49,394 nucleotides of DNA from Nesterenkonia sedimenti (GCF_012641515.1 NZ_JABAHY010000017.1:258-49651); one strand, 5' to 3'; numbered from the stretch's first letter, positions 25,506 through 34,889 are shown. Translations and numbers: made by a program. Notes: a model not told the origin generated them from the letters alone.

Positions 25506-26446
25506 GCCAACTCCCCGGCCACCAGCTGTTCGATGATCTCGGCCACCCCATCCTCATCACAGGAGGCGGTGACGTGGTCAGCCGCAGAGCGGGCCATGGG
25601 ATGTGCTGAGCCCACTGCCCAGGAGGTCCCGGCCCACTGCAGCATCTCCACATCATTGGGCATATCCCCGAAGGCCACCGACTGGGCGGCATCAACGCCG
25701 AGTTCACCGGCGAAACAGCGCAGGGCCTGGGCCTTATTGACCCCCTTGGCGGAGATCTCCAGGAGGCTGACCCCGGGGGCGGAATGCGTGACGGTCACCA
25801 GATGTCCGATCCGCTCCTGGGCCTCGGCGATGAACGCATCAGCCTCCATCGCATGGGTTTTGGCCAGCAGTTTCACCACGGTGCCATCGGTGGAGCCATT
25901 TGGCTCGGGCAGGCGGTGCTGCAGGGTGTCATCCAGGGGGCCGAAGAGCACCTCGTCATCGCTGATCCCGGCGGAGCGTCGTCGTTCCTTATCGAACCAG
26001 AGCGAGCCCCGGGCGAAGGATTCCTCCATATGCAGATGCGCCAGGGTCTCAGCGGCGAAGGTCGCGGTGGAATCCAGTTCCCGCAGCAGCCCCTTGGCCT
26101 CGAAAAGTGCCTCATCAGCCAGAGCCTGTTTGGTGACCACGGCGTCCTCGGCCAGATCATAGGTGACCGCACCATTGGAGGCGATTACCGGGCCCAGCAG
26201 CCCCAGGGTTCGGCTGATTCCGCGCAGTCCGCGCACCGGCCGACCGGTGACCAGCACGACGGCGACCCCGGCCTCCCGGGCGGCCCGGAACGCCTCGACT
26301 GTGCGCGGGCTCAGCTCACCGGTCAGCGATGAGGCATAGGAGAGGATGGTGCCGTCGATATCGCTGGCGATGAGTTTCACCGCGGAACCGTTGAGCAGCG
26401 GGGCGTTCCCCACGGCGGTTGGAGCGGGGGGCTGGGGCGAGCTCAT
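25502..26446 (-). CDS. HAD-superfamily (Cof-type) phosphatase
   Basis: About 314 aa from ATG 26446; an in-frame ATG at 26494 would add 16 unconserved residues. The catalytic motif I is ASDIDGTIL with the nucleophilic Asp. Motif II is VVLVTGRP, the Cof lysine motif lies in EISAKGVNKAQAL, and the Mg-binding motif IV is FGDMPNDVEML. These are the marks of Cof/YidA-type sugar-phosphate phosphatases with a C2 cap. A TATGCT box 6 nt before the ATG hints at a leaderless transcript. It sits between a PfkB kinase and a GDPD, so it probably acts on sugar or polyol phosphates; substrate not predictable. Confidence 0.9.
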   Translation of the reverse strand: MSSPQPPAPTAVGNAPLLNGSAVKLIASDIDGTILSYASSLTGELSPRTVEAFRAAREAGVAVVLVTGRPVRGLRGISRTLGLLGPVIASNGAVTYDLAEDAVVTKQALADEALFEAKGLLRELDSTATFAAETLAHLHMEESFARGSLWFDKERRRSAGISDDEVLFGPLDDTLQHRLPEPNGSTDGTVVKLLAKTHAMEADAFIAEAQERIGHLVTVTHSAPGVSLLEISAKGVNKAQALRCFAGELGVDAAQSVAFGDMPNDVEMLQWAGTSWAVGSAHPMARSAADHVTASCDEDGVAEIIEQLVAGELA

Positions 26447-26497
26447 GGCACCAGCATATGAGGTTCCGCCTGCCGATGCTGGGCGGATCGCCATTGT

Positions 26498-27481
26498 TCA
26501 GGCGGCGGTGGTGGTGGAGGCTCCGCTGCCCTCGGCCTTGGCCAGGATCTCGCTGAGCTCCTTGACGGTAGGCGGCTGCGCCCCGAATCTGGAGGAGGTG
26601 ATAGCCGCTGCCTGGGCGGCAGTGCGCAGTACGGCGGCGACCCCCTCGGCGGAGATATCGCGCAGGGCCTGCCGGTTCTGCGCACCCAGCAGTCCCTGGT
26701 GGCGCAGGGTGGAGAGGGTGGCTGCCATAAAGGAGTCACCGGCGCCGACGGTATCGGCCACATCGACCGGGAAGGCTTCCTGTTCGGCGAAGCCGGAGCG
26801 GGCCAGGGCCATTGCACCGGAGGCCCCGCGGGTGACAGTCACCAGGCCGGGGCCCAGCTCCAGCCAGGCCTTCATCGTGTCGAGGTGGCTGCGCTCGGGG
26901 TAGAGCAGTTCGATGTCATCGGTGGAGGCCTGAATGACATCGGCCAGGGCCACACAGGCCTCAACCTGCTGGCGGGCCTCTTCCCGGTTGGGCACCAGGG
27001 TGGGCCGGTAGTTGGGGTCATAGGAGATGGTGGAGGTCTCGCGCTGCTGGGCCAGAACGGTCTGGACGACCTCGGAGCCGGGGGCGATCACCGCGGCCAG
27101 GGAGCCGGTGTGGAGGTGGTCGATCTCTCCGGCGGTCTGCTTGAACATCTCCTGGAGCTCATCGGCCGGGGGCAGCACCCAGTCCAGGGCGAAGGTGTAG
27201 CTGGCCTGGCCGGTGGGGTCCAGAGTGGCGGTGGCCACCGAGGTGGGCAGCTCATCGGCCTCCAGGAGGCTGGTGATGCTCTGGGCCCGCAGGGAGCGGG
27301 CGATCATCCGGCCGTAGTCGTCATTTCCGCGCCGACCGGCGAAGACCACCTCATGTCCGAGGCGGGAGAGTCCCACTGCCACATTGAAGGGGCTGCCACC
27401 GACGTGCGACTTCGGGGCAGACGTCTCAGACTCGACAACGTCTACCAAGCACTCGCCTATGACTGCCAGGGGGGAACTCAC
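26498..27481 (-). CDS. PfkB-family carbohydrate kinase (fructokinase-like)
   Basis: About 327 aa from GTG 27481. AGAGGG and a TACGTT box lie upstream; a GTG at 27517 is a longer alternative. The N-terminal substrate-site motif is GGSPFNVAVGLSRLG, and the PfkB signature 2 with catalytic Asp reads DTVGAGDSFMAATL. The first strand (LAVIGECLVDVV) is characteristic of fructokinase/2-keto-3-deoxygluconate kinase-like members. A fructokinase role would complement the mannitol dehydrogenase in this window, but the genes are 16 kb apart and this is inference. It starts 40 bp downstream of the thiF stop on the same strand. Confidence 0.9.
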   Translation of the reverse strand: MSSPLAVIGECLVDVVESETSAPKSHVGGSPFNVAVGLSRLGHEVVFAGRRGNDDYGRMIARSLRAQSITSLLEADELPTSVATATLDPTGQASYTFALDWVLPPADELQEMFKQTAGEIDHLHTGSLAAVIAPGSEVVQTVLAQQRETSTISYDPNYRPTLVPNREEARQQVEACVALADVIQASTDDIELLYPERSHLDTMKAWLELGPGLVTVTRGASGAMALARSGFAEQEAFPVDVADTVGAGDSFMAATLSTLRHQGLLGAQNRQALRDISAEGVAAVLRTAAQAAAITSSRFGAQPPTVKELSEILAKAEGSGASTTTAA

Positions 27482-27521
27482 CCCTCTAACGTACCGTAAT
27501 TTTCCGCCGGCGGGCACGGCC

Positions 27522-28787
27522 TCAGACCTGTTTGTAGAGTTCGTAACCGCCGAGTAGGTTTTTCACCGGTAACTGGGGGTAGCGTTCCTTCAACGCGGCC
27601 AACGCCTGCTGCGAGCGCACCCCGTGAGCGCAGTAGACTACCGCGGGTTTCTCTTCGGTGGCATCCTGCAGCCCCTGCGGCTCCTCCCCGAAATGCACCA
27701 GTCGTGCCAGCGGCACATTCAGCGCTGTCTCAATAGTGCCGGCCTCATGCTCATGGGGTTCACGGACATCGACGACGACGCCGAGCCGCCCCTCGCGCTG
27801 TGCCCGCCGGAATTCTGCCGGGGTGAGGTCATGGGGCTGTTTGGTCTCCCCGGTGAAGGGGTTGAAGTCGATGTCCGGCTGGTCGCTGTCATCGTCGTTT
27901 GTGGGTTCCGCTTCGCGGCTGGCTGCGTGCTGCGTGGCAGGGTCCTCGTCGGCACTGTCGTCGTCGGGAGTCTCAGCAGGGGCTCCGCCAATACCGGAGA
28001 GGTCGGCGCCGATTGTGGTCACTGGTTCCCGGTCGGGGTCGGGGTTGAGCCGGAACTGGCCGAAGTGGCTGGTCAGCGCGTCATAGGTGATGACCCGGCC
28101 GATCAGGGGCTCGCCGATACCGGCCAGGAATTTGATGGTCTCAGTAGCCATCAGTGAACCGATCACCCCGGGCAGCACACCCAGAACCCCGGCCTCAGCG
28201 CAGGTGGGGACCTCCCCGGGATCCGGTGCCTCCGGGTAGAGGTCCCGGTAGGTGGGGCCGCGGCTGCCATCGGGCAGGCGGGACCAGAAGAGACTGACCT
28301 GCCCGGCGAATCGCAGAATCGACCCCGAGACCAGGGGCAGGCCGGCGATCTCACAGGCATCGGAGACCACATAGCGGGTGGCGAAGTTATCGGAGCCGTC
28401 CACCACTACATCGGCCGGCTTCAGCAGTTCCAGGGCATTGGCCTCGGTAATGGGCTCACGCACCTCGGTGATCTCCACCTCGGGGTGCAGCCCGCGCATC
28501 CGCTCAGCCGCCGAGGCGGTCTTGGGCTGGCCGATGCTCTCCTCGGAGTGGATGACCTGCCGGTGCAGGTTGCTGCGGTCGACAGTGTCATGGTCGATCA
28601 CGGTGATATGCCCGACACCGGCTGCTGCCAGATAGGTCAGGATGGGGGCGCCGAGCCCGCCAGCACCGATGACCACCGCATGGGAGTCCAGAAGTTTGGT
28701 CTGGGCCTCAATGCCGAATCCGGCCAGGGCAAAATGCCGCTGGAACCGCTCGGCCTGGCTGCGGGAGTACTTGCTGAGGTCACTCAC
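27522..28787 (-). CDS. thiF: ThiF/MoeB-type adenylyltransferase with C-terminal rhodanese domain
   Basis: 421 aa, GTG start. An E1-like adenylating domain carries the ATP-binding GAGGLG (41-46), DRSNLHRQ (70-77), VVDGSDNFATRY and the catalytic-type Cys196 (VPTCAEAGVLGVLPG). The C-terminal rhodanese domain (about 322-421) has active Cys386 in VVYCAHGVRS. It adenylates and sulfurates the C terminus of ThiS (and perhaps MoaD/CysO) for thiazole synthesis. The ~70-residue linker (about 255-320) is very acidic and low in complexity. The paired CxxC zinc motifs that usually follow the MoeB/ThiF core are absent. Last gene of thiO-thiS-thiG-thiF, separated from thiG by 124 bp. Confidence 0.92.
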   Translation of the reverse strand: MSDLSKYSRSQAERFQRHFALAGFGIEAQTKLLDSHAVVIGAGGLGAPILTYLAAAGVGHITVIDHDTVDRSNLHRQVIHSEESIGQPKTASAAERMRGLHPEVEITEVREPITEANALELLKPADVVVDGSDNFATRYVVSDACEIAGLPLVSGSILRFAGQVSLFWSRLPDGSRGPTYRDLYPEAPDPGEVPTCAEAGVLGVLPGVIGSLMATETIKFLAGIGEPLIGRVITYDALTSHFGQFRLNPDPDREPVTTIGADLSGIGGAPAETPDDDSADEDPATQHAASREAEPTNDDDSDQPDIDFNPFTGETKQPHDLTPAEFRRAQREGRLGVVVDVREPHEHEAGTIETALNVPLARLVHFGEEPQGLQDATEEKPAVVYCAHGVRSQQALAALKERYPQLPVKNLLGGYELYKQV

Positions 28788-28815
28788 TGGCCCAGCCTCA
28801 CAGTTCTTCCCGGTG

Positions 28816-28859
28816 ATATTGCATTTTCAGGGGGAAATAACGCCGGGAAACTGCAATAT
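28816..28859 (-). repeat. Inverted repeat in the thiG-thiF gap
   Basis: ATATTGCA (28816-28823) and TGCAATAT (28852-28859) are perfect complements. The pairing continues after one mismatch with TTTC/GAAA, leaving an 18-nt loop. It is unusually AT-rich for the region and lies in the intercistronic gap ahead of thiF. It could be an operator with two half-sites, or an mRNA hairpin separating expression of thiF from thiG. Confidence 0.55.
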
Positions 28860-28911
28860 GCCCAGGAAACTTGGGGGCGGGCCAAAGCTGGCCGCTGCGG
28901 AAGTGCAGGCA

Positions 28912-29938
<1,027 letters not shown>

Positions 29939-29989
29939 ACCTCTATCGTAGTCCCGCTGACCAGGCCCCGGGGAACTGGGAGCTCGGGC

Positions 29990-31378
29990 TCAGCGGCCCA
30001 GCCGCATGGCCTCGAGGTACTCGGTGTCGTTCTGGCTGAGTTGGGTCCCGGTGACCAGGGCTGCGGCGAGCCGGGCGGCCAGTGGCGCCAGCAGAATACC
30101 GTGCCGGTGATAGCCGGTGGAGACGACGACGCCGGGGCTCACCTCACCGAGATACGGCCGGTCATCGGGGGTGCCCGGACGTGCCCGGGTGGTGATCTCG
30201 ACCAGTTCGGATTCCCTGACCGCCGGCAGGACTGCGGCGGCATCCTCGAGCAGTTCCTGGACACTGCCGGTGTGGGTTCCGGCCAGTCCGTCCTCCCGGG
30301 AGGAGGCACCGATGACCAGTCCCCGCGGTTCTAGGGGGTCCTCCGGTGCCCGCGGCACGAGGTAGACCGGCCTGCCGGCGACCCTGGCCCGGATCGTCGC
30401 GCTGATGAGGTGGCCCTCCCCCGGAGCCAGCTGTTCCTCGCGGACTCGCAGCCGGATGACGTCCCCGTGGACCGGCCGCAGCGGCACCGGGTGTTCCTGG
30501 GGGATACCGCGGATCTCGGTGTAGCCCAGCCCGGGTGAGATGACCACGGAATCGAAGGTGTGCGGGCCCTCACCAGTGGTGATGGTGACCTGGGGGCTGC
30601 CGGCGTCGTCGTCGGTGGTTTCAATGGCGGTGACTGCGCTGTGCAGCCAGCTGGCTCGTGGGCCGGGGGTGGCGAAGCTGCTGGGGTCCAGCTCGGCGGT
30701 CAGGGCGGCGTTGACGCAGCGGATGAGCTGACGGGGGTTGACCTGGTGGTCGCTGGGGACCTCCCAGGCTTTGGCCAGGCCCGGGGCCAGGGCGGGTTCG
30801 GCCCGGCGGAGCCGGCTGCCGGTCAGCGGTTCCACGGTCATGCCCTGGGCCTGCTGGACGCTGACGAGATCCGCCACGGCGTCCTTATCCCCGGGGTCAG
30901 CGGCGACGAGATAGCTGGGGGTGTCCCGGTAACCGGTTGGTTCCGCTGTGGCCGCGGCCAATGTCTGGAACAGCGGCGGGTATTCGGCCCGGGCGGCGGT
31001 CATGAGGTCCCAGAGCTGCTGCTGACCGTATTGGACCTCGCCGATGGGGGCGAGCATGCCGGCTGCCGCATGGGAGGCCTCCGAACCTGGTGCAGGATCC
31101 AGGATGGTCACCGCATGCCCGGCCAGGCGCAGCTGCCAGGCGGTGAGAAGCCCGACGACGCCGGCACCGACCACTGCGGTCCGCGGTGCGGATTCGGGGG
31201 CCCGCTGTATGGAACGGGGGACGCCCGCTGTAGCAGCTGAGGCAGCCTGCGATACGGAACTGGTGGTCTTCGCGGCAGTTGCGGCTGAGGTCCGCGGCGC
31301 TGAGTTGGCCGACTCGGCCCCACGGGTGGGCGTACGGGTCTGCGCAGGCTGCTCGGTATCGGTCTGGGAAGGGGCCAC
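29990..31378 (-). CDS. thiO: Glycine oxidase ThiO
   Basis: About 462 aa from GTG 31378 (ATG 31429 is a longer alternative). FAD-dependent amine oxidase that turns glycine into dehydroglycine for ThiG. The Rossmann FAD motif is TAVVGAGVVGLLTAWQL, followed by SEASHAAAGMLAP; the C-terminal FAD motif is VVVSTGYHRHGILLAP. About 75 residues before the Rossmann motif are Ala/Thr/Ser/Pro-rich and unlike ThiO. A TATCCT box 6 nt before GTG 31378 would fit a leaderless transcript. First gene of the thi group; no thiC, thiD or thiE is in the window. The true start may lie further inside. Confidence 0.9.
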   Translation of the reverse strand: MAPSQTDTEQPAQTRTPTRGAESANSAPRTSAATAAKTTSSVSQAASAATAGVPRSIQRAPESAPRTAVVGAGVVGLLTAWQLRLAGHAVTILDPAPGSEASHAAAGMLAPIGEVQYGQQQLWDLMTAARAEYPPLFQTLAAATAEPTGYRDTPSYLVAADPGDKDAVADLVSVQQAQGMTVEPLTGSRLRRAEPALAPGLAKAWEVPSDHQVNPRQLIRCVNAALTAELDPSSFATPGPRASWLHSAVTAIETTDDDAGSPQVTITTGEGPHTFDSVVISPGLGYTEIRGIPQEHPVPLRPVHGDVIRLRVREEQLAPGEGHLISATIRARVAGRPVYLVPRAPEDPLEPRGLVIGASSREDGLAGTHTGSVQELLEDAAAVLPAVRESELVEITTRARPGTPDDRPYLGEVSPGVVVSTGYHRHGILLAPLAARLAAALVTGTQLSQNDTEYLEAMRLGR

Positions 31379-31429
31379 CCGTTGAGGATACCGAGCCTTC
31401 TGCACCCATGAGGCACTACCGGAACCCAT

Positions 31430-31745
31430 CCGGAGAATCGAGACGCCACATATGGTCGCTATCCGGAGGTGACCCAGGTTCTTAGCGACTGGATCTGCAC
31501 GCTCGGCGCCCGGCCCCGCGGCCAGAATCGGCGCAGCAGCTAAGCCAGGCTCAGGCCCGGGCCCAGCTACCCAGTACTAAACACCGCGAGCCAGCCGCCC
31601 GGCACTAAACACCAGCCGCCAGCGACCACGAGCCCGCCACAAGCCCCAGGCAGCATCCACCAGCCACTTGTCAGGACAGCAGTTACCCCTCCCCGCCTCA
31701 TGTGCCGGCGATAATAGTGTTCTGGAACGGATAATGGAGGGGATT
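31430..31745. other. Gene-poor spacer between thiO and a lipoprotein gene
   Basis: About 316 bp without a convincing gene. It contains a direct repeat, ACTAAACACC, at 31576-31585 and 31604-31613 (28-bp period), embedded in a Pro/Ala-like CCAGCCGCC-rich tract. I looked for a TPP riboswitch ahead of thiO and found only a partial GAACCTG-like match without the CTGAGA element, so none is called. A GGAGGGG ribosome site at the right end belongs to the 31746 gene. Confidence 0.5.
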
Positions 31746-32402
31746 ATGGGATACCCACAACGCGGGTTCGGCTTAGCAGTAGCAGCGGCGTCGTCGTTGG
31801 TTCTTATCGGCTGCGACGGGGACTCCGACGGTGCCGAGGCCGTGGCCCCCGCTGATGAGGAAACCACTCAGACCGTTGAGGGGGAGTTCGGGGCGGTGGA
31901 GATCCCGGGCGGCTGGGTGGAGACCGATATCAGCTGGCTGGAGGATATCTCCGGGGATTCGCGTGTCTTCCAAAGCTTCCACGGTGGCGAACTGCATGAG
32001 GTGACCACCGCCTATGGGGAGGCGGCCGGGGCAGAGGACGCCACCTGGCAGGTGGCGATCTTCGACTCGGAGAACACTGTCCGGTCCCTCACCGGGGATG
32101 TGCAGGACTACCTCGGGGCGGAGACCACCACGGAGCCCAACCGGCTGTGGGATCCCGAGGAGCGCCCGGAATGGCTGCGCCTGCCCGAGGATCCGGACTT
32201 CATGTACTACCACAAGCTGGCATTCCTGATGGATGAATGCCCCTTGGCGGAGTCCTGCGAGGCAGCCGTGGTGGGGGTCGGTCACCGACCGGCGATGGGG
32301 GTGCTGGTCATCGCTGATGAGATCGATGAGGAGACCTTCACCGCGATCGAGGACTCCATCGATGTCGATGGTCTCGATATGGATGAGATCCGCGGTTTCT
32401 GA
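31746..32402 (+). CDS. Lipoprotein of unknown function
   Basis: About 218 aa from ATG 31746, which has GGAGGGG upstream; earlier in-frame starts precede the signal peptide. Short basic N terminus, hydrophobic core and lipobox LIGC (Cys near residue 23), then an acidic Asp/Glu-rich linker. The mature domain is acidic and contains two cysteines (DECPLAESCEAAVVG) that could form a disulfide outside the membrane. No family recognised. Composition and a GEFGAVEIPGGWVETD-like start recall small actinobacterial cell-surface lipoproteins. It is followed by a tRNA on the opposite strand. Confidence 0.8.
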   Translation: MGYPQRGFGLAVAAASSLVLIGCDGDSDGAEAVAPADEETTQTVEGEFGAVEIPGGWVETDISWLEDISGDSRVFQSFHGGELHEVTTAYGEAAGAEDATWQVAIFDSENTVRSLTGDVQDYLGAETTTEPNRLWDPEERPEWLRLPEDPDFMYYHKLAFLMDECPLAESCEAAVVGVGHRPAMGVLVIADEIDEETFTAIEDSIDVDGLDMDEIRGF

Positions 32403-32426
32403 GAGCTGAACCGCTGGTGAGATAAG

Positions 32427-32500
32427 TGGAGCGGGCGACGGGAATCGAACCCGCGTCGTCGGCTTGGGAAGCCGAAGCTTTACCATTAAGCTACGCCCGC
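32427..32500 (-). tRNA. tRNA-Gly (anticodon CCC)
   Basis: Cloverleaf read on the minus strand: acceptor GCGGGCG (32500-32494) pairs with CGCCCGC. The anticodon stem is TCGGC/GCCGA around the loop TTCCCAA, so the anticodon is CCC. The T arm is GCGGG-TTCGATT-CCCGT. The discriminator T is followed by an encoded CCA (32429-32427). It decodes GGG glycine codons. Confidence 0.96.
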
Positions 32501-32505
32501 TTGGT

Positions 32506-32542
32506 CGCCGTCATGAGTGCGAGTGATCCCACCGTGACGGCG
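32506..32542 (-). repeat. Inverted repeat in the tRNA-Gly leader
   Basis: CGCCGTCA (32506-32513) and TGACGGCG (32535-32542) form a perfect 8-bp stem with a 21-nt loop, starting 5 bp upstream of the mature tRNA 5' end. A TACACT box on the minus strand near 32554-32559 could be the tRNA promoter -10, putting the stem in the precursor leader, next to the RNase P cleavage site. Confidence 0.5.
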
Positions 32543-32609
32543 TGCTGATTAGTGTACATCTAATTCTCAGCCCCCTGGCGCAGTTGCAGGATTGTGAAAT
32601 GGTATAGAC

Positions 32610-33227
32610 ATGACAGCCTCAACCAGCGCCCCGGATGCCTCTGAGTCCCTCCAGTTTGTGCACCTCAAACCAGAGAACGACGACGACGCCGCGGCACTGG
32701 TCGAATTCCTCAGCACCAACCACTATCCCTTCCATATGCGGAGCCGGCCCAGTGCTGACCAGATCAGGGAAAACCTGGCCGATGGCGATTATGGATATAA
32801 CCCCGAGCACTATGGGACCGAGGCGGCTGAAGACACCGACCACCGGGGGTGGTGGGTATTCGCCGGCGACGTGCGCCTCGGCATCGCCATCTTGGAGGAC
32901 CTCACTGACGCTGCGCCCCTGTTTGACCTGCGGCTGGCAGAGGAGCACCGGGGCAAGGGCTGGGGTGTTCCGGTGCTGCGAGCGCTGACCTCCCTGGTCT
33001 TCGAGACCTACCCCGAGGTTGACCGGTTCGAGGGCCAGACCCGCGAGGACAATCTTGCAATGCGGAAGGTGTTCCTGCGCGCCGGGTTTATCAAAGAAGC
33101 CCATTATCGCCGCGGCTGGCCGGTTGAGGGGGCTGAACCGGTGGCTTCAGTGGCCTATGGCATCCTGCGTCAGGACTGGGAGTCCGGCACTGTCACCACT
33201 TTCGAGTGGGAGGACCTCGCGGTCTAG
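32610..33227 (+). CDS. GNAT-family N-acetyltransferase
   Basis: 205 aa. The acetyl-CoA binding core is visible: LFDLRLAEEHRGKGWGVPV, where R-x-x-G-x-G/W wraps the pyrophosphate, followed by the motif B region EGQTREDNLAMRKVFLRAGF, typical of RimJ/RimL-like and ribosomal or small-molecule acetyltransferases. No signal peptide. Acceptor substrate unknown. The first ~15 residues are Ser/Thr/Ala-rich, so the start could be slightly downstream. Convergent with the methyltransferase gene. Confidence 0.88.
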   Translation: MTASTSAPDASESLQFVHLKPENDDDAAALVEFLSTNHYPFHMRSRPSADQIRENLADGDYGYNPEHYGTEAAEDTDHRGWWVFAGDVRLGIAILEDLTDAAPLFDLRLAEEHRGKGWGVPVLRALTSLVFETYPEVDRFEGQTREDNLAMRKVFLRAGFIKEAHYRRGWPVEGAEPVASVAYGILRQDWESGTVTTFEWEDLAV

Positions 33228-33248
33228 CCGGTCACGCTTGCTGAGCCG

Positions 33249-33854
33249 TTAGTTGGCGGCTGGCCGGCGGGCGATGATGTCGTAGCGGTGCCAGTGTTTG
33301 GGCCCGCGCCCGCTGGGGCCGTCGAACTCATGCTCCTGGAGATCAAGCACATCCAGCCCGGTCAGTAGCTGCTCCACCTCGGCTCGGCTGTGGAAGGTCA
33401 TGCCAGCCACCGCAGCCTCTCCCCGCGCCCAGGAGTCCCGGTCGCCGAAGAGGTGTACCGCCAGAATCCCGTGCGGGTTCAACGCCGCGACCAGTTGGGG
33501 CCACAGCCGGTTGAACGCTTCCTCCGGTATGAAGGGCAGACTCACCGAGGCGAGGATGAGGTCTGCCGGTTCGGGTGAGTACTTGGCGAGGTCTGCCACA
33601 TAGGCGTTGAGCTCTGCGGATTCCCCGGCTCGTTGCCGGGTGAGATCGATGGCGGCTGGTTCGAGGTCCACGGCGGTGACCGACCAGCCTCGTTCCAGCA
33701 GATAGAGCGTCTCCGCACCATCCCCGCACCCGAGGTCTAGAGCTGAGCCGGGCTTCTCGGCCAGGGCCGCGGCCTCCAGGACCAATTCGCGGGCTGAGCG
33801 GCCCTGGACTTTCCGGTAGTACTCAGCCCAATCAGCCTCAGCAGTGGAGCTCAT
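33249..33854 (-). CDS. Class I SAM-dependent methyltransferase
   Basis: 201 aa. Motif I is ALDLGCGDGAETLYLLERG, motif II VTAVDLEPAAIDLTR, and the post-I acidic loop LILASVSLPF; overall it is TehB/UbiE-like. The N terminus (WAEYYRKVQGRSAREL) resembles small-molecule methyltransferases such as those acting on tellurite, thiols or amines. Substrate cannot be assigned. ATG overlaps the upstream gene's stop by 4 bp; last of a three-gene minus-strand operon with ybaK. Confidence 0.88.
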   Translation of the reverse strand: MSSTAEADWAEYYRKVQGRSARELVLEAAALAEKPGSALDLGCGDGAETLYLLERGWSVTAVDLEPAAIDLTRQRAGESAELNAYVADLAKYSPEPADLILASVSLPFIPEEAFNRLWPQLVAALNPHGILAVHLFGDRDSWARGEAAVAGMTFHSRAEVEQLLTGLDVLDLQEHEFDGPSGRGPKHWHRYDIIARRPAAN

Positions 33855-34405
33855 GCAGAGGAGGACTCACTGCCCGAGGTCGCGGGGCTGGGGGTGCTGT
33901 TCTGCTGGGCGCCCTTCGCGGCAGCTGCCTCGGCCCGCCGAGCCTCGCGCCGCTGATTCTCGGTAACAGCACTGCGGTAAGCCCCAGCCGCCACGGCAGC
34001 ACCCATCACCACCCGGGGAAAGGGCACCCGGAGCTTACGCAGACCCCGGTCGGCGGCCTCATCGAGCAAGAATGAGAGCCGCACACTGCCGTAGACGAGG
34101 GCACCCAGGCCGGCAGCAAGGCCTGCCCGCACCACGGGGCTGGGCTCTGGGAGTTCAGTGTCGGTTGGGGTGCCCTCCCGCTCCTGGAGTTTCTTGATGA
34201 TCCCGGAGGTCGCTCCAGGTGCCATTGCCACACCGGAGACGGCCAGGGCTGGAACCCAGCTCATCACTCCACGCAGCCAGCCCGGATAGTTCCGGGCCGG
34301 GATCAGGGTGACTGCACCGCTGAGGGCTGCTTGGGCGGTGGGGTTACTCAGTATTGAGTCCTGGGGCGGGCTGGGTGCCGGACTCGGGGTAGGTTCCTGG
34401 CTCAC
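33851..34405 (-). CDS. Hypothetical membrane-associated protein
   Basis: 184 aa. A Pro-rich N terminus is followed by three hydrophobic stretches (about 43-68, 92-112, 130-145) separated by polar loops, and an Ala/Glu/Ser-rich C terminus. No domain recognised. Probably an integral membrane protein. It lies between ybaK and the methyltransferase with 10 bp and -4 bp spacing, so it is co-transcribed with both. Confidence 0.75.
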   Translation of the reverse strand: MSQEPTPSPAPSPPQDSILSNPTAQAALSGAVTLIPARNYPGWLRGVMSWVPALAVSGVAMAPGATSGIIKKLQEREGTPTDTELPEPSPVVRAGLAAGLGALVYGSVRLSFLLDEAADRGLRKLRVPFPRVVMGAAVAAGAYRSAVTENQRREARRAEAAAAKGAQQNSTPSPATSGSESSSA

Positions 34406-34415
34406 TGTGGCTCCT

Positions 34416-34889
34416 TCATTCCTCGACGGCGGTGGCTGTTCCTGCGGTGATCCGCAGCAGCTGCTCGTAGGTTGTGGGAAAGACGGTCTTGGGGTGACCT
34501 GCAGCTGCCCAGATTTCGGGGTACTGCTGCAGGGCGGTATCTACGAAAGTGCGGACTGCACCGGGGTGCCCAACCGGGGCGACACCGCCGATCACCTGGC
34601 CGGTGGCCTCTTTGACTGTCTCCTTGGAGGCTCGGCCGATGGTCCCGCCCAACTGGGCACCCAGATACTCGGTATCCACTCGGTGCGCCCCTGAGGTCAG
34701 CACCAGAATCGGTTCATCATCCAGGGTGAAGATCAGGGAGTTGGCGATCTGCCCAACCTCAACACCCAGGGCATCTGCTGCCGACTGGGCGGTTGTCACG
34801 GCGTCGTCGAACCAGGTGATCTCCGGGTGCAGACCATGGGCTGCCAGGTCAGTTGTGACCCGCTGAACTGCAGGATGTTCAGTGCTCAT
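34416..34889 (-). CDS. ybaK: YbaK/EbsC-family aminoacyl-tRNA deacylase
   Basis: 157 aa. The domain that hydrolyses mischarged aminoacyl-tRNA (Cys-tRNA-Pro in the classic case) is complete: the conserved IANSLIF strand, the substrate-pocket motif GQVIGGVAPVGHP, and the C-terminal AAAGHPKTVFPTT. It acts in trans as a translation-quality factor. ATG start; first gene of the operon. Specificity within the YbaK/ProX/EbsC group is not decided by sequence alone. Confidence 0.92.
   Translation of the reverse strand: MSTEHPAVQRVTTDLAAHGLHPEITWFDDAVTTAQSAADALGVEVGQIANSLIFTLDDEPILVLTSGAHRVDTEYLGAQLGGTIGRASKETVKEATGQVIGGVAPVGHPGAVRTFVDTALQQYPEIWAAAGHPKTVFPTTYEQLLRITAGTATAVEE

Noticed and set aside
31379-31560. 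Possible TPP riboswitch ahead of thiO.
   Set aside because: Only a GAACCTG-like fragment is present; the CTGAGA element and the second conserved stem are missing.
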